Origin: Niabella agricola
GTDB taxonomy: Bacteria; Bacteroidota; Bacteroidia; Chitinophagales; Chitinophagaceae
Reading direction: 5' to 3'
Length of the DNA stretch: 64,000 nt
Assembly: GCF_021538615.1 (NCBI RefSeq)
Contig: NZ_JAJHIZ010000003.1
Span: 1,364,001-1,428,000 of the forward strand
The notes below the pieces were generated by a model, which saw nothing but the letters and a program-made list of their open reading frames with translations, made no database searches and had not been told where the DNA came from. Positions 7,919-20,700 of this stretch are shown here, piece after piece (the stretch's first letter is position 1; each line of letters begins with the position of its first letter). The position numbers were made by a program, and so were the translations under genes.

Positions 7919-10900
7919 TTATTCTTCTTCGTCAAAAGACATGGCCTCACGTGCTGTCTGCAGCAGTTCGTATTCTTCCTTGCTTCCTACGATCATGTTC
8001 TCAAACTCACGCAGACCGGTACCAGCAGGGATATGGTGGCCTGTGATCACGTTTTCTTTCAGACCCAGCATTTCATCTGCCTTACCATGGATGGCTGCAG
8101 AAGACAGCACCTTAGTGGTTTCCTGGAAGGAAGCCGCCGAAATCCAGCTTTGCACACCCAGAGACGCTTTGGTAATCCCCAGCAAGGTAGGCGCCGAAGT
8201 GGCCGGCTGTGCATCGCGGTATTCCACCGTTTTCTTGTCGTTACGACGCAGTACGGAGTTTTCTTCGCGCAGTTCCCGAAGGCTGATGATCTGACCTGCA
8301 CGGAGCTTGGTTGAATCACCCGGATCTGTGATTACTTTTTTCTCGTATACAAAGTCGTTCTCATCCACAAATTCGAACTTATCTACCAGGTCATCTTCCA
8401 GGAAGCGGGTATCACCCGGATCCACGATGCTTACCTTACGCATCATCTGGCGAACGATCACCTCGATGTGCTTATCGTTAATACGTACACCCTGTAAGCG
8501 GTATACTTCCTGGATCTCATTCACCACGTACTGCTGTACAGCGAACGGTCCCTGGATGGATAGAATATCCTGCGGAGAGATCTGGCCGTCGCTTAATGGA
8601 CTACCTGCTTTTACAAAGTCGCCATCCTGGGCCAGGATCTGCCTTGTAAGCGGCACCAGGTATTTACGGGTTACACCATCTTTTGCTTCAATGATGATTT
8701 CCCGGTTACCCCGTTTAACGGCACCCATCGAAACCACCCCGTCAATTTCCGATACAACAGCCGGGCTGCTGGGGTTCCGTGCTTCAAACAGCTCGGTTAC
8801 ACGCGGCAGACCCCCGGTGATATCTTTCAGTTTACCCAGGATACGCGGTATCTTAACCAGTACACGCCCTGCTTTTACCTCATCACCATCATCCAGCATC
8901 AGGTGGCTACCAGTAGGTAAGTTGTACGATTTATTTTCTTTGCCCTCTACTACAATAGAAGGAATCTTTGTCTTATCACGGGTTTCAATAACCACTTTCT
9001 CACGGTGGCCGGTTTGTTCGTCGGCTTCTTCGCGGTAGGTTACCCCTTCAATCACATTTTCAAACTTCAGTACTCCGTCAGCTTCCGCAATGATTACGTT
9101 GTTATACGGATCCCATGAACAGATCGCATCCCCTTTAGAAATCTTCTGACCATCTTTTACCAATAAGGTAGATCCGTAAGGAATGTTATTGGTAATTAAC
9201 AGGCGGTCATTTTTTGTATCGATGATACGGGCTTCACCGGTACGGCCGATTACCACACGTACATCATCTCCTTCCGCATTGGTTGTGATTACAGAGCGTA
9301 CTCCGTCAAACTGGATGGTACCGTCAAACTTAGCAGTCAGGGTAGAATCTACCGATGCAGAACCGGCCACACCACCCACGTGGAATGTACGCAGTGTCAG
9401 CTGTGTACCCGGCTCACCAATGGACTGGGCAGCAATGATTCCCACTGCATCTCCTTTCTGGGCCAGGATACCGGATGCCAGGTTCTTACCATAGCATTTT
9501 ACGCAACAGCCGCGCTTACTTTCGCAGGTCAGTACGGAACGGATCTCGATCGACTCAATACCGGCTGCCTCAATATTACGTGCTTTTTCTGCGGAGATTT
9601 CGGTACCCGCTTCCAGCAACAGTTCATCGGTTTGCGGATCATAAATATCATGCAGGGATGTACGTCCCTCGATCCGGTCTGCCAGTGGTTCAATGATGTC
9701 CTCATTGTCTTTCAGAGCCGCAATGGAAATGCCTCTTAAGGTACCACAATCTTCTTCGGTGATCACCACATCCTGTGCTACATCCACCAAACGACGGGTC
9801 AGGTAACCGGCATCGGCCGTTTTCAGGGCCGTATCCGCAAGACCTTTACGCGCACCGTGGGTAGAGATAAAGTAATCCAATACATTCAGTCCACCTTTAA
9901 AGTTGGAAAGGATCGGGTTCTCAATGATCTCAGACCCTGTAGAGCCTGATTTTCTGGGCTTGGCCATCAATCCCCGGATACCGGCCAGCTGTTTGATCTG
10001 CTGCTTGCTACCCCGGGCTCCGGAATCCAGCATCATGTATACAGAGTTGAACCCTTGTTTATCGGCGCTCAGTTCGCGGATCAGTGTTTCTGTAAGACGT
10101 GTATCCACACGGCTCCAGATATCTACGATCTGGTTGTAACGCTCGTTATTGGTGATCAATCCCATGTTATAGTTATCCCACACCTCGTCTACTTCACTCT
10201 TCGCATTTTCCAGCAGTTCTTCTTTAATGTCCGGAATGATCAAGTCATTAATGCTGAAAGACAGACCACCCTGGAAGGCGGTACGGAATCCTAATTGTTT
10301 AATATCATCCAGGAACTTCGCTGTTTTTGGAACGTCGGTAATCTCAATGATATCACCGATGATCTCCCGCAGGTTCTTTTTAGTCAGTAAGGCGTTTACA
10401 AAACCAACTTCTTCAGGTACAAACTGGTTAAAGATCACACGGCCAACCGTGGTTTCGATCAGTTTTTTCTCCAGCGTCCCGGTCTTCTCATTCCGCACAA
10501 CACCTTTTACTTTAATCCACGCATGCAGGTCGATCTGCTTTTCGTTATAAGCAATGATTACCTCTTCTGCAGAATAAAAGGCCTTTCCTTCTCCGCGCAC
10601 CTTCTCGGTTTCGGTCGATTTTTTTCCTTTGGTAATATAGTACAGTCCCAGTACCATGTCCTGCGAAGGCAGGGTGATGGGCGTACCGTTCTGCGGATTC
10701 AGGATGTTATGAGAAGCCAGCATCAGCAGTTGAGCTTCCAGGATTGCTGCGTTGCTCAACGGCACGTGTACCGCCATCTGGTCACCATCAAAGTCGGCGT
10801 TGAAGGCCGCAGTAACCAGCGGGTGCAGCTGGATCGCTTTACCTTCGATCAGTTTGGGCTGGAAGGCCTGGATCGACAAACGGTGCAGCGTTGGGGCACG

Positions 10901-12214
10901 ATTTAACATGACCGGGTGCCCTTTTAAAATATTTTCAAGGATATCCCAAACCACCGCTTCTTTTTTATCCACCAGCTTGCGGGCCGATTTTACGGTTTTT
11001 ACGATACCTCTTTCAATCAGTTTACGAATGATGAACGGTTTAAACAATTCCGCCGCCATATCTTTTGGCAGACCGCACTCATGCATTTTCATTTCAGGTC
11101 CTACCACAATTACCGAACGGCCGGAGTAGTCTACACGTTTACCCAACAGGTTCTGACGGAAACGTCCCTGTTTTCCTTTCAATACATCACTCAGTGATTT
11201 CAATGCCCGTCCGCCTTCAGCTTTAACGGCATTGGATTTTCTTGAGTTATCAAACAGTGAGTCGATCGCTTCCTGCAGCATCCGCTTTTCGTTCCGCAGG
11301 ATCACTTCAGGGGCTTTGATCTCCATCAGACGCTTCAAACGGTTGTTCCGGATGATTACCCGACGGTACAGGTCGTTCAGATCCGAAGATGCAAAACGGC
11401 CGCCATCCAGGGGCACCAGCGGACGCAGTTCTGGTGGAATCACCGGGATGTATTGCATGATCATCCATTCCGGACGGTTGGTGATTCTTGTGTTGGCATC
11501 ACGGAAGGCTTCTACTACACTCAGCCTTTTTAAAGCGTCTGCTTTACGCTGCTGCGATGTTTCAGTAGCGGCAGAGTTTCTCAGGTCGAAAGACAACTGG
11601 TCCAGATCGATGCGCTGCAACAGATCGTGTACGGCTTCAGCCCCCATCTTAGCGATGAACTTTTGCGGATCATCGTCTGGCAGGTACTGGTTATCTTTTG
11701 GAAGTGTATCCAGGATATCGAGGTATTCTTCCTCAGTTAACAGGTCTCCATAGTTCTGACCCTTATCTTCACGCACACCCGCCTGGATCACTACATATCT
11801 TTCGTAGTAGATAATGGTCTCCAGTTTTTTGGAGCTCATTCCCAGCAGGTAACCAATTTTATTGGGCAGTGACTTGAAGTACCAGATGTGTACCACAGGT
11901 ACTACCAGTTTGATATGGCCCATCCGCTCACGGCGTACTTTTTTCTCCGTAACCTCTACACCGCAACGATCACACACGATACCTTTATAACGGATGCGCT
12001 TGTACTTACCGCAGGCACATTCATAGTCCTTTACGGGACCAAATATTCTTTCGCAAAACAAACCATCACGCTCTGGTTTGTAAGTACGGTAGTTAATAGT
12101 TTCGGGCTTTAATACCTCGCCATGACTTTTTTCCAGAATAGTATCCGGAGAAGCAAGACCGATGGTAATTTTTGAAAACGCTGCCTTTGGGCGATTGTCT
12201 TTTTTAGTAGCCAT
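7919..12214 (-). CDS. rpoC: DNA-directed RNA polymerase subunit beta'
   Basis: 1431 residues, full length for a Bacteroidota beta' subunit, the catalytic half of RNA polymerase. The N-terminal zinc site is C66/C68/C81/C84. The Mg-binding loop NADFDGDQ sits at about 472-479. The second zinc site lies in [15 protein letters not shown], and the trigger-loop region includes [16 protein letters not shown]. The C-terminus is acidic (FDEEE). It follows rpoB by 162 bp; the spacer holds a hairpin and a short tandem repeat. The ATG at 12212-12214 gives [10 protein letters not shown]. Confidence 0.99.
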   Translation of the reverse strand: MATKKDNRPKAAFSKITIGLASPDTILEKSHGEVLKPETINYRTYKPERDGLFCERIFGPVKDYECACGKYKRIRYKGIVCDRCGVEVTEKKVRRERMGHIKLVVPVVHIWYFKSLPNKIGYLLGMSSKKLETIIYYERYVVIQAGVREDKGQNYGDLLTEEEYLDILDTLPKDNQYLPDDDPQKFIAKMGAEAVHDLLQRIDLDQLSFDLRNSAATETSQQRKADALKRLSVVEAFRDANTRITNRPEWMIMQYIPVIPPELRPLVPLDGGRFASSDLNDLYRRVIIRNNRLKRLMEIKAPEVILRNEKRMLQEAIDSLFDNSRKSNAVKAEGGRALKSLSDVLKGKQGRFRQNLLGKRVDYSGRSVIVVGPEMKMHECGLPKDMAAELFKPFIIRKLIERGIVKTVKSARKLVDKKEAVVWDILENILKGHPVMLNRAPTLHRLSIQAFQPKLIEGKAIQLHPLVTAAFNADFDGDQMAVHVPLSNAAILEAQLLMLASHNILNPQNGTPITLPSQDMVLGLYYITKGKKSTETEKVRGEGKAFYSAEEVIIAYNEKQIDLHAWIKVKGVVRNEKTGTLEKKLIETTVGRVIFNQFVPEEVGFVNALLTKKNLREIIGDIIEITDVPKTAKFLDDIKQLGFRTAFQGGLSFSINDLIIPDIKEELLENAKSEVDEVWDNYNMGLITNNERYNQIVDIWSRVDTRLTETLIRELSADKQGFNSVYMMLDSGARGSKQQIKQLAGIRGLMAKPRKSGSTGSEIIENPILSNFKGGLNVLDYFISTHGARKGLADTALKTADAGYLTRRLVDVAQDVVITEEDCGTLRGISIAALKDNEDIIEPLADRIEGRTSLHDIYDPQTDELLLEAGTEISAEKARNIEAAGIESIEIRSVLTCESKRGCCVKCYGKNLASGILAQKGDAVGIIAAQSIGEPGTQLTLRTFHVGGVAGSASVDSTLTAKFDGTIQFDGVRSVITTNAEGDDVRVVIGRTGEARIIDTKNDRLLITNNIPYGSTLLVKDGQKISKGDAICSWDPYNNVIIAEADGVLKFENVIEGVTYREEADEQTGHREKVVIETRDKTKIPSIVVEGKENKSYNLPTGSHLMLDDGDEVKAGRVLVKIPRILGKLKDITGGLPRVTELFEARNPSSPAVVSEIDGVVSMGAVKRGNREIIIEAKDGVTRKYLVPLTRQILAQDGDFVKAGSPLSDGQISPQDILSIQGPFAVQQYVVNEIQEVYRLQGVRINDKHIEVIVRQMMRKVSIVDPGDTRFLEDDLVDKFEFVDENDFVYEKKVITDPGDSTKLRAGQIISLRELREENSVLRRNDKKTVEYRDAQPATSAPTLLGITKASLGVQSWISAASFQETTKVLSSAAIHGKADEMLGLKENVITGHHIPAGTGLREFENMIVGSKEEYELLQTAREAMSFDEEE

Positions 12215-12221
12215 AATCTTA

Positions 12222-12252
12222 TTGAAGATTTGAGATTTGAGATTTGAGATCC
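12222..12252. repeat. TTGAGATT tandem repeat in the rpoC leader
   Basis: Three to four tandem copies of an 8-bp unit (GATTTGAG/TTGAGATT) lie 8-38 bp upstream of the rpoC start. A similar run lies in the pgk leader at 29431-29472. Confidence 0.7.
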
Positions 12253-12324
12253 AAGGCTCTCAAAATCCTGCTCTCTATTTTAATGCTGTTTTTTGCTTTG
12301 TTACTGATTCCGATCTGATGATGT

Positions 12325-12367
12325 ATAGTGAAAGCCAACGGTGGATTCACCATTGACTTTTCACTAT
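12325..12367 (-). other. Hairpin between rpoB and rpoC
   Basis: Perfect 9-bp outer arms ATAGTGAAA / TTTCACTAT extend inward with 9 of 12 matching positions, giving a stem of about 21 bp with a small loop. It begins 10 bp past the rpoB stop. With no T-tract it looks like an RNA stability or attenuation element rather than a terminator. Confidence 0.6.
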
Positions 12368-12376
12368 CCACTGTCT

Positions 12377-15300
12377 TTATTCAAAGGTCAGGTCTAATCC
12401 CAAACCTCTTAACTCGTGTATCAATACATTGAAGGATTCCGGTACACCTGCTCTTGGAATATTATCGCCTTTTACAATGCTCTCATAGGTTTTTGCACGG
12501 CCTATGATATCATCCGATTTAATGGTCAACAATTCCTGCAGGATGCTGGACGCGCCATAGGCTTCCAGTGCCCATACCTCCATCTCACCAAAACGCTGAC
12601 CCCCAAACTGGGCTTTACCACCCAGCGGTTGTTGTGTGATCAAGCTGTATGGTCCGATAGAACGTGCGTGCATCTTGTCATCCACCATGTGGTGCAGTTT
12701 GATCATATAGATCACACCCACGGTTGCTTTCTGGTGGAAGCGCTCCCCGGTTTCACCATCGTACAAGTACGTGTGTCCGAATTTGGGAATGGTAGCATCC
12801 GCACAATATTTCTCAATCTCTTCCGGCTCGGCACCGTCAAAGATCGGAGTGGCAAATTTCACACCCAGTTCTTTACCCGCCCATCCCAGTACGGTTTCGT
12901 AGATCTGTCCCAGGTTCATACGGCTAGGTACCCCCAGCGGGTTCAACACGATATCCACCGGTGAGCCATCTTCGAGGAACGGCATATCCTCCTGGCGAAC
13001 GATCTTGGCTACGATACCTTTGTTACCGTGGCGGCCCGCCATCTTATCCCCTACTTTCAGCTTCCGCTTCACCGCCAGGTATACTTTAGCCAGTTTCAAT
13101 ACACCTGCAGGCAATTCATCCCCAATGGAGATATTGAATTTCTCGCGTTTGTACCTTCCCAGCTCTTCGTTATACTTGATGTTATAGTTGTGCAGCAGGG
13201 TATTGATCTGATCGTTGATCTTTTCATCGTTGGTCCAGCCCAGCGGATTGATGTTGGCATAATCCAGTGAAGCCAGGTTTTTCGCATGGAATTTCGATCC
13301 CTTGCCGATTACGATCTCGTCAAAGCTGTTCATTACACCGGCAGAAACCTGGTTTTCCAGGATGGTACCCAGTTTCTCCAACAGTACGTTCAGCAGGTCC
13401 TGTTCGTTTTTCTCGTGTGCCTTATCCAGCTTTTCGATCGCTGCCTTTTCACGTACTTTGGCGTTCTTGTCTTTCTTGGCACGCTGGAACAGTTTCTTGC
13501 CGATCACCACACCTTCAACTCCGTTCGGTGCTTTTAAAGAAGCGTCTTTGGCATCTCCGGCTTTATCACCAAAGATGGCACGGAGCAGTTTTTCTTCCGG
13601 AGTCGGATCGCTTTCTCCTTTCGGAGTGATCTTACCGATCAGGATATCGCCTTCTTTTACCTGGGCACCAATCCGGATGATACCGTTCTCGTCCAGGTCC
13701 TTTGTTGCTTCTTCTGAAACGTTCGGGATATCGGAGGTCAGTTCTTCCTCACCCAGTTTTGTATCGCGTACTTCCAGTTCATATTCGGAAATATGGATAG
13801 AAGTAAACATATCTTCTTTTACCACGCGCTCGCTGATCACGATGGCATCCTCAAAGTTATAACCTTTCCAGGGCATGAAGGCCACTTTCAGGTTTTTACC
13901 CAGGGCCAGTTCACCGTTGCGGGTAGCGTAGCCGTTGGTGAGGAAGTCGCCTGCTTTTACCTTCTGCCCCTTCTTCACGGCCGGGTTCAGGTTCATACAG
14001 GTTTCGTGGTTGGTTTTGATGAACTTGGTCAGTTTATACACCTTCAGGTCTTCTTCAAAGCTCACCAGTTTTTCATTTACATCGCGGTCATAGCGTACAT
14101 GAATCTCGTTGGCATCTACAAACTCTACCACCCCGTTTCCTTCCGCGTGGATCTGGATCCGTGAATCTCTTGCAGCCTTGCCTTCCAGGCCGGTACCAAC
14201 GATCGGCTCGTCGGGACGCAGCAGCGGAACCGCCTGGCGTTGCATGTTTGATCCCATCAGCGCACGGTTGGCATCATCATGCTCCAGGAACGGGATCAGC
14301 GAGGCACTCAGACCCACGATCTGGTTGGGCGCCACGTCCATATATTCAACCTCGCTCTTATCAAGGATCGGGAAGTCACCGGTTTCACGGCTTTCCACGC
14401 GCTCGTTCACAAAGTTGCCCTGCTCATCCAGCTTGGCGCTTGCCTGTGCGATCTTTGCGGTATCTTCTTCTTCTGCGCTCAGCAGCTCCAGCTCCTTCAT
14501 ATTTACCTTACCATCGGTAACCTTGCGGTAAGGTGTTTCAATAAAGCCCATTTCATTGATCTTCGCATGTACGCAAAGCGTAGAGATCAGACCAATGTTC
14601 GGACCTTCAGGCGTTTCGATGGTACAAAGACGGCCATAGTGTGAGTAGTGTACGTCGCGCACCTCAAACCCGGCGCGTTCACGGCTCAAACCGCCTGGCC
14701 CCAGGGCAGAGATACGACGTTTGTGGGTAATCTCTGATAAGGGGTTTGTCTGATCCAGGAACTGTGATAACTGGGAGGTTCCGAAGAATGAGTTGATTAC
14801 AGAAGAAAGCGTACGCGCATTGATGAGGTCAACCGGTGTAAACACCTCGTTGTCCCTTACGTTCATACGCTCGCGGATGGTACGGGCCATACGGGCCAAA
14901 CCAACCCCGAACTGTGCATATAACTGCTCCCCTACCGTACGTACACGACGATTGCTCAGGTGATCAATATCATCGATCTCTGCTTTACCGTTGGTTAAAC
15001 GTACCAGGTATTTAATGATTTCGATAATGTCTTCTTTAGTCAGCGTTTTCTGGGTAACCGGCGCATCAATATTCAATTTGCGGTTGATCTTGTAACGGCC
15101 TACTTCACCCAGGTCATAGCGTTTGTCGCTAAAGAATAATTTATCAATGATACCACGGGCGGTTTCGTTATCCGGTGCATCTGCGCCTCTTAACTGACGG
15201 TAGATAAACTGAACAGCTTCCAGCTCACTGTTGGAGGTATCTTTATTTAATGTATTATAAATAATGGCATAATCGCCCCCTACATCTTCACGCTGTACAA

Positions 15301-16180
15301 AGATGCTCTTAACATCCATGTCTGCAATGATGTCGATCGCTTCTTCATCCAGCACCACATCCCGTTCCATCACAATTTCATTCCGCTCGATAGAAACCAC
15401 TTCACCGGTATCTTCATCTACAAAATCTTCCACCCAGGTACGCAGTACGCGGGCTGCCAGGCGTTTACCCAGCTGCTGTTCCAGCGACTTGCGGTCGCCC
15501 GGAACTTCGTCCGCCATACCAAACAGCTCCAGGATGTCCTTATCGGTTTCATACCCAATAGAACGCAGCAATGTGGTCACCGGGAATTTTTTCTTACGGT
15601 CGATATACGCATACATCACGTTATTGATGTCTGTCGCAAATTCCATCCAGGACCCTTTAAAAGGGATCACACGCGCAGAATAGATCTTGGTTCCGTTCGG
15701 GTGTACGGATTGGCCAAAGAATACGCCGGGTGAACGGTGCAGTTGTGAAACCACCACACGCTCAGCGCCGTTGATCACAAAGGTACCACGGGGCGTCATG
15801 TAAGGGATATTTCCGAGAAATACGTCCTGTACAATGGTCTGGAAGTCTACGTGCTCCTCATCATTACAGCTCAGCCGCAGCTTTGCTTTCAAAGGCACCG
15901 CATAGGTCAGTCCACGCTCCATACATTCATCGATCGAGTAGCGGGGCGGATCGATAAAGTAATCCAGAAACTCCAGCACAAAGATATTGCGGGTGTCAGT
16001 AATGGGGAAGTTGTCCTTAAATACCCGGAACAGGCCCTCAATATTGCGTTTGTCTGGTGTGGTTTCTAATTGGAAAAACTCCTTAAAGGATTGAATCTGA
16101 ACTTCCAGAAGATCGGGTGTTTCAGCTAAATGCTTGATCTTTCCGAAATTTACTCTTGAATTCACTTTTGTAGATGACAT
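12377..16180 (-). CDS. rpoB: DNA-directed RNA polymerase subunit beta
   Basis: 1267 residues, full length. The rifampicin-pocket segment [20 protein letters not shown] (about 470-500) keeps the residues equivalent to E. coli D516, H526 and S531, so this allele should be rifampicin-sensitive; M515 is replaced by Leu. [12 protein letters not shown] and the C-terminal [19 protein letters not shown] are the universal beta-subunit blocks. It is not preceded by rplL. The upstream 460 bp hold a candidate promoter and the terminator of the surface-protein operon, so rpoBC appears to be its own unit. Confidence 0.99.
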   Translation of the reverse strand: MSSTKVNSRVNFGKIKHLAETPDLLEVQIQSFKEFFQLETTPDKRNIEGLFRVFKDNFPITDTRNIFVLEFLDYFIDPPRYSIDECMERGLTYAVPLKAKLRLSCNDEEHVDFQTIVQDVFLGNIPYMTPRGTFVINGAERVVVSQLHRSPGVFFGQSVHPNGTKIYSARVIPFKGSWMEFATDINNVMYAYIDRKKKFPVTTLLRSIGYETDKDILELFGMADEVPGDRKSLEQQLGKRLAARVLRTWVEDFVDEDTGEVVSIERNEIVMERDVVLDEEAIDIIADMDVKSIFVQREDVGGDYAIIYNTLNKDTSNSELEAVQFIYRQLRGADAPDNETARGIIDKLFFSDKRYDLGEVGRYKINRKLNIDAPVTQKTLTKEDIIEIIKYLVRLTNGKAEIDDIDHLSNRRVRTVGEQLYAQFGVGLARMARTIRERMNVRDNEVFTPVDLINARTLSSVINSFFGTSQLSQFLDQTNPLSEITHKRRISALGPGGLSRERAGFEVRDVHYSHYGRLCTIETPEGPNIGLISTLCVHAKINEMGFIETPYRKVTDGKVNMKELELLSAEEEDTAKIAQASAKLDEQGNFVNERVESRETGDFPILDKSEVEYMDVAPNQIVGLSASLIPFLEHDDANRALMGSNMQRQAVPLLRPDEPIVGTGLEGKAARDSRIQIHAEGNGVVEFVDANEIHVRYDRDVNEKLVSFEEDLKVYKLTKFIKTNHETCMNLNPAVKKGQKVKAGDFLTNGYATRNGELALGKNLKVAFMPWKGYNFEDAIVISERVVKEDMFTSIHISEYELEVRDTKLGEEELTSDIPNVSEEATKDLDENGIIRIGAQVKEGDILIGKITPKGESDPTPEEKLLRAIFGDKAGDAKDASLKAPNGVEGVVIGKKLFQRAKKDKNAKVREKAAIEKLDKAHEKNEQDLLNVLLEKLGTILENQVSAGVMNSFDEIVIGKGSKFHAKNLASLDYANINPLGWTNDEKINDQINTLLHNYNIKYNEELGRYKREKFNISIGDELPAGVLKLAKVYLAVKRKLKVGDKMAGRHGNKGIVAKIVRQEDMPFLEDGSPVDIVLNPLGVPSRMNLGQIYETVLGWAGKELGVKFATPIFDGAEPEEIEKYCADATIPKFGHTYLYDGETGERFHQKATVGVIYMIKLHHMVDDKMHARSIGPYSLITQQPLGGKAQFGGQRFGEMEVWALEAYGASSILQELLTIKSDDIIGRAKTYESIVKGDNIPRAGVPESFNVLIHELRGLGLDLTFE

Positions 16181-16325
16181 ATGTTATAAACCCGGTTTTT
16201 TAATAATCGACTATATACAAAATAAAATCAGGATTACTTTTATTGCTAAAAGAAATCCATTGAAATTCAATTACATGAACCTATTTTGTTTAATCAAATT
16301 TTTATTGGCCAAAATAAAAGGAAGG

Positions 16326-16333
16326 CAAAGTTA
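16326..16333 (-). promoter_or_regulatory. Candidate -7 box for rpoBC
   Basis: Minus strand TAACTTTG matches the -7 consensus TAnnTTTG exactly. A weak TTTC lies about 19 bp further upstream. It predicts a start near 16320 and an rpoB leader of about 140 nt. The rest of 16181-16547 is AT-rich with no convincing gene. Confidence 0.55.
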
Positions 16334-16547
16334 AGGAAAACTTTGAAAAGAAGAAAACTTCTCACAAGAATATTGCCAGACAGTGACATTTCTGAAAATT
16401 TATTGGAAAAAGACCCGGGAATAAAGGTCGCAATTTTGCGCGAAATCCCCGATGAAACCTGGCGATAGGTATATAAATAATTGATCATCAATACCCCAAG
16501 GTATACGCAGCAGCAGTCGGTCTCCAGCCACTCTTAAGCCCACCTAT

Positions 16548-16582
16548 AAAAAAAGCAGGTCCGGAAGGAACCCCGGACCTGC
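16548..16582 (-). terminator. Terminator of the surface-protein operon
   Basis: Minus strand GCAGGTCCGG / CCGGACCTGC, a perfect 10-bp stem with an 8-nt loop, followed by seven T. It lies 60 bp past the stop of the 335-residue gene and insulates rpoB from it. Confidence 0.92.
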
Positions 16583-16641
16583 CCATATTTCCGGAATCAG
16601 CAAGCTGCCGCTTCCGTTTTTCTTAAACTGCTACAAGACGC

Positions 16642-17649
16642 TTATTCGGCAACCACTTTAACTACCTTTGAATAGTTTGTAATGGTGCCGTCTTTGTTAA
16701 CCTGCCCAACCCTTACAAACGTGGTGGGATACTCCTCAGGCTTGTCGAGGTCCTTTTTATCTTTGCGGCAACCAATTCCAACAGTAATCAGGAGCGCGAG
16801 GGAGAACAGCATAGCTCCTTTTTTAGCACGTTTTGCGGAAACAGCTACGGAAATCACCAGGAGCACCATGATCGCCAGTTGTAGCGGTGAAAAACCAAAC
16901 TTAGCCGCAATTTCCTGCCAGCTCTTCATATAGGTATATTTAAGCTGCTCATTGGAATTTCCATCAGGTGCCTGGGTGGCTACCTGATCCAGTTCTACAA
17001 ACTTTTCACCATCCTTGGATCCTTCTACTATAAACGACTTATTATCCTTTTCGGAAAAGGTTTCCCACTCTACTTTCAGTTTACCTCCGGCAAAACTGGC
17101 ACTGGTAAACCCAAAGGCTACAGGCAACGCACCATCGGTATAAGTGTAGGCTGCAATCTTATCATCAGTCGTTGTTGTATTTCCTCCGTTGCCCGGCTGT
17201 ATATTTACAATTCCGCCATTACCATTCTGCGCATCCCGGTCCGCTGTTGTTGCAGCCTCGGTAAACACAATATCGATCGTGATTGATCCGGCAAAAGGAG
17301 TCGCCGGACCCTGAGCGCCTGGGATCACTTTATTCGCCAGGCCAATAACAGAGTTGGAAGCCTGGTCGTAGCTCCAGTTAAAGTATGAGGCGAGCGTACC
17401 GCTTACAACAGGCACACCGCTGTTCAATACCGGTTTTACTTTATTGCACGTAAATGTAACCGAAGAGGGGTTTGCTGCATCATAATTTATAGCTATTGTT
17501 GAAGTATTCTGCCAGTTAAACGTAAAGGTACCCTGACCGTTTACCAGTCCCGGACTCGGACTGACCGCGGCTCCGTAAACGGCGGGATTTTGGGCATAAA
17601 GGCCTGTATAGGTTGCCAGGGCCAGGATAAAGGTGCAAATTTTTTTCAT
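16642..17649 (-). CDS. Secreted protein with C-terminal membrane anchor, partner of the large repeat protein
   Basis: 335 residues, no firm family. Residues 1-20 are a signal peptide (MKKICTFILALATYTGLYAQ). Residues 21-170 look like a beta-rich domain full of N, T and G. Residues 175-225 (LPVAFGFTSASFAGGKLKVEW onward) resemble the small Ig-like domain that often ends Bacteroidota surface proteins. Two hydrophobic segments follow (about 254-272 and 278-294) with KRAKKG between them, then a charged tail beginning CRKDKKDLDKPEE. This suggests a protein held in a membrane by its C-terminus with most of its mass outside the cytoplasm. It starts 69 bp after the large repeat protein and shares its terminator. 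Confidence 0.75.
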   Translation of the reverse strand: MKKICTFILALATYTGLYAQNPAVYGAAVSPSPGLVNGQGTFTFNWQNTSTIAINYDAANPSSVTFTCNKVKPVLNSGVPVVSGTLASYFNWSYDQASNSVIGLANKVIPGAQGPATPFAGSITIDIVFTEAATTADRDAQNGNGGIVNIQPGNGGNTTTTDDKIAAYTYTDGALPVAFGFTSASFAGGKLKVEWETFSEKDNKSFIVEGSKDGEKFVELDQVATQAPDGNSNEQLKYTYMKSWQEIAAKFGFSPLQLAIMVLLVISVAVSAKRAKKGAMLFSLALLITVGIGCRKDKKDLDKPEEYPTTFVRVGQVNKDGTITNYSKVVKVVAE

Positions 17650-17718
17650 TTCACTTTGTTTTATGTTGATATCTAAAAATTAATATGTCTGCTACAGTTT
17701 TATCGGATCCAGACCCGT

Positions 17719-20700
17719 TTAAGGATTGTATTGAATAGCTTCGGAATCATTATTGTTGGTGCTATTGCTTTCACCTCCGGAGTTTTCAAAAATGTATGTA
17801 ATCAAGTTCTCCAGCCCTGCGTTGCTTCCGCCATTGAATGTAAACGTTACACCGAAGGATGAGGTTGAAGAACCGGCAATGACGGTTTTCAGATTGGTTC
17901 CACCCAGTTTAAACATATAGTTCACGTTTGATGCATCCATTCCTACATAAGACCAATCTGCATTCTGTACCGGCAAACCAAACATGGTTGTTAAAGCGGG
18001 AGCATAAGTATCAAGCATGATGTTCGCTGTCTTTGGTATCAATACATATACATCCGTACCATCCGTTGGACTACTGTTTACTGTTGATACGCTAATACGT
18101 ACACTTACCGTTTTAGAACCTTTCACCTGTGCCGGCAGGGCCATTGAACTAATGGTGAGGTCGGCGGCACTACCCTTCGTATACACATACAATGTTCCGG
18201 TTGCGCTGGCACCCTTATTGTCGCTGATTACATACGTAAACCGCGCAGTGCCCGAGAACCCAACTTTAGGTGTAAATGTATAGGCGCCATCTGAGCCCAG
18301 TGTAAACGTGCCGTAAGTGTCATCGGTAAAGCCTTGCGTAGCAACTGTTTGCGGATCGCCTTCCGGATCGATGTCATTGTCTTTTACATTACCGGTTACC
18401 GCTGTGCCCGCATTGGTCACAGCAAAATCATCTGTTGCACTGGTGGTATTGATTGCTGCAGGTTTTACCTCAACAAACACGTAGGCATAACCACAAAGGT
18501 TGGTACCCGGCGTTTCACAAACTTTATATACAATGGTATCTTTTCCTACAAAACCTGCAGCTGGTGTATATACCACCTGGCTGCCATTGATGGTTGCCGT
18601 ACCATTTGACCCCTGCTTGAATATTTCCGGTGTACCAAGGGTACCACCCGGATTACCGGCATGATCGTTTACCAGCACATTTACCGTAACCGGAGCACCG
18701 GCGTTGGTGGATGCGATATCTGTGTTTACAATCGGCAGGTTGGTGGAAATAGCAGGATCCGTTACCGTAATCGTAAGATTCTGCACTTCTGTAACGGTTC
18801 CGTTGCTCACCGTAATATCGTAGCTATAAGAGCCCAGGGCTGTAGCCACAAAGGTGTAGTTACCACTGCCATCCGCATTCAGTGTAAGTGTTCCACCGGA
18901 AGGATTGGGTACACCATCGGCACCATTTACTGCCACGGCATTGGTATAGGTAGTTCCGGCAGGAACCTTATCATTGGTAGCTACGGAGCCGGTTACTGGC
19001 TTATTAACAGTTGTAAAGTTAATGTCCGGGTTTGTTTTAAAGAGCGGGCAGCTTAATCCCGGGGTACCTGGCGCTACATAGCGGGTATCGATGGTTGCCG
19101 AGAATACATCCAGTGATGCAGCAGTAAGTCCCACGTTTGCCAAGCCACCTATCGAGATCTGCATTTCATCAAATGGCTGCGAAGTAATAAACCCGATATT
19201 TTTCACACCATAGTCGTTGCCCAACAAGTTCAGCAATACGGTGAGTCCCAGCAGCTGCGAACCGCTCTTCGATTCCACCAGTTGTGATACACCCTGCGCA
19301 TCTCTTTTATAGGTATTAATGGTAATAATCTTCAGCAGGTTTACCAATGCCAGCGGGTTGCTGCTGTTTTCCCTTACAAGGAACCCTGCATATACACCAC
19401 CGGGGAATACATTGCTGCCGGAAGCTACAGATATCGATCCTTGTGCAGCTACATTGGCAACGGTTTGAATGCGTGCGTAATCAGAAGTAATATTATTTAC
19501 CAGATTCCAGGGGTTTTGTACCGATCCTGCAGCATTTACCGCCCCACTAAAACCAGTATGCTGTCCGTTAATAACCACACCATAATCCGGAGCTTTCAAA
19601 AGAATGGTTTGGTTACAAGGCAACGGCACTTCACAGTTCTTCTGCCAGATCACATCATAGATCTGAATTAAACCAAGATCCACATTCAGCAGGCTGTTAA
19701 AGCTGATCTTTACTTCATCAAAGGGCACCGCTGCAATTACTCCAACGATCTGCCGCGACGGGTCTGTGAGAAGACTGGTGGAAACGCCTGCCAGCAAGGC
19801 CGGCCCGGTAGTGGATTGAACCACAGTTCCGTTATTTAAAAGGTCAATGCGTATTGCGTTAGGCACCTGAACATCCAGAAGTGTATTGGTCTGGATATCG
19901 AATCCTGCAAATGTTCCGGCGGCATAGGTAGTAACTGCATCGGCAACAGCCAGGCTACCGGTGGTACCTACACCAGCTGTTAAGCTCATTGTAGCTGCGG
20001 TACCCGCATTTCCGTCAATCACATTGTCAACACCGGTAAGGTTACATGCGGCACATACAGCACCAGAGAACCCTGAATTAACGGCATCGATATACACCGG
20101 CTGTTGTACCGAATTCATCCTTGTTGGCGTATTGCAAACAAGTGACCCGGCGCAGAATTGTTTGATTACTGCATTATAAATAGAAAGAGTTCCGAGATCC
20201 ACGTTTACCGTTTTCTCCAAAATATACCGAACCTCATTAAAGGGTTTGCTGCTATTGGTTACAAAACCAATCGTTGTTCTTTCATTTGCAGCCAGCAGTG
20301 GCGCTGAAAGCAGCAGGTTATTGCCCGACATTTCTTCCTGCAGCGTACCATTCAGATACGTTGCAATTTTAAAATTCGAAAGCAAGCTAAGTGATAATAC
20401 ATTCGAGCTGGCTACATCAAAACCGGCGAAATAGCCGCCGGGGAACTGGGAGCCCGCATTCCTAACAGACACATACGCAGAAGTTCCAACACTGGCTACA
20501 GAAGAAGTCATGGTGGCCGCATCGCTGGTGTTGGAATTTACAATGTTCTCTACATTTGAAAAGATGCTGGAACTTCCCAGGTTTAAAGACGCAAGGCCGC
20601 TGGAACCAGTGGTTACCACCGCCGGATATGCACTTTGCACCAATGCCGTTTTGGTATTACAAACGGGCACCGGTCCTGCCTGTGGCCTCAGGATCTCCGC

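Noticed and set aside
7741..7950. 69-codon minus-strand frame overlapping the rpoC end
   Set aside because: Runs through the rpoC terminator and shares sequence with rpoC in another frame.
7941..16069. Many plus-strand open frames of 60-240 codons opposite rpoC and rpoB
   Set aside because: They lie antisense within conserved genes, have no signal, start context or family match, and reflect high-GC codon bias on the true strand.
16286..16468. 60-codon plus-strand frame in the rpoB upstream region
   Set aside because: Lysine-rich, overlaps the candidate rpoB promoter, and no family is recognisable.
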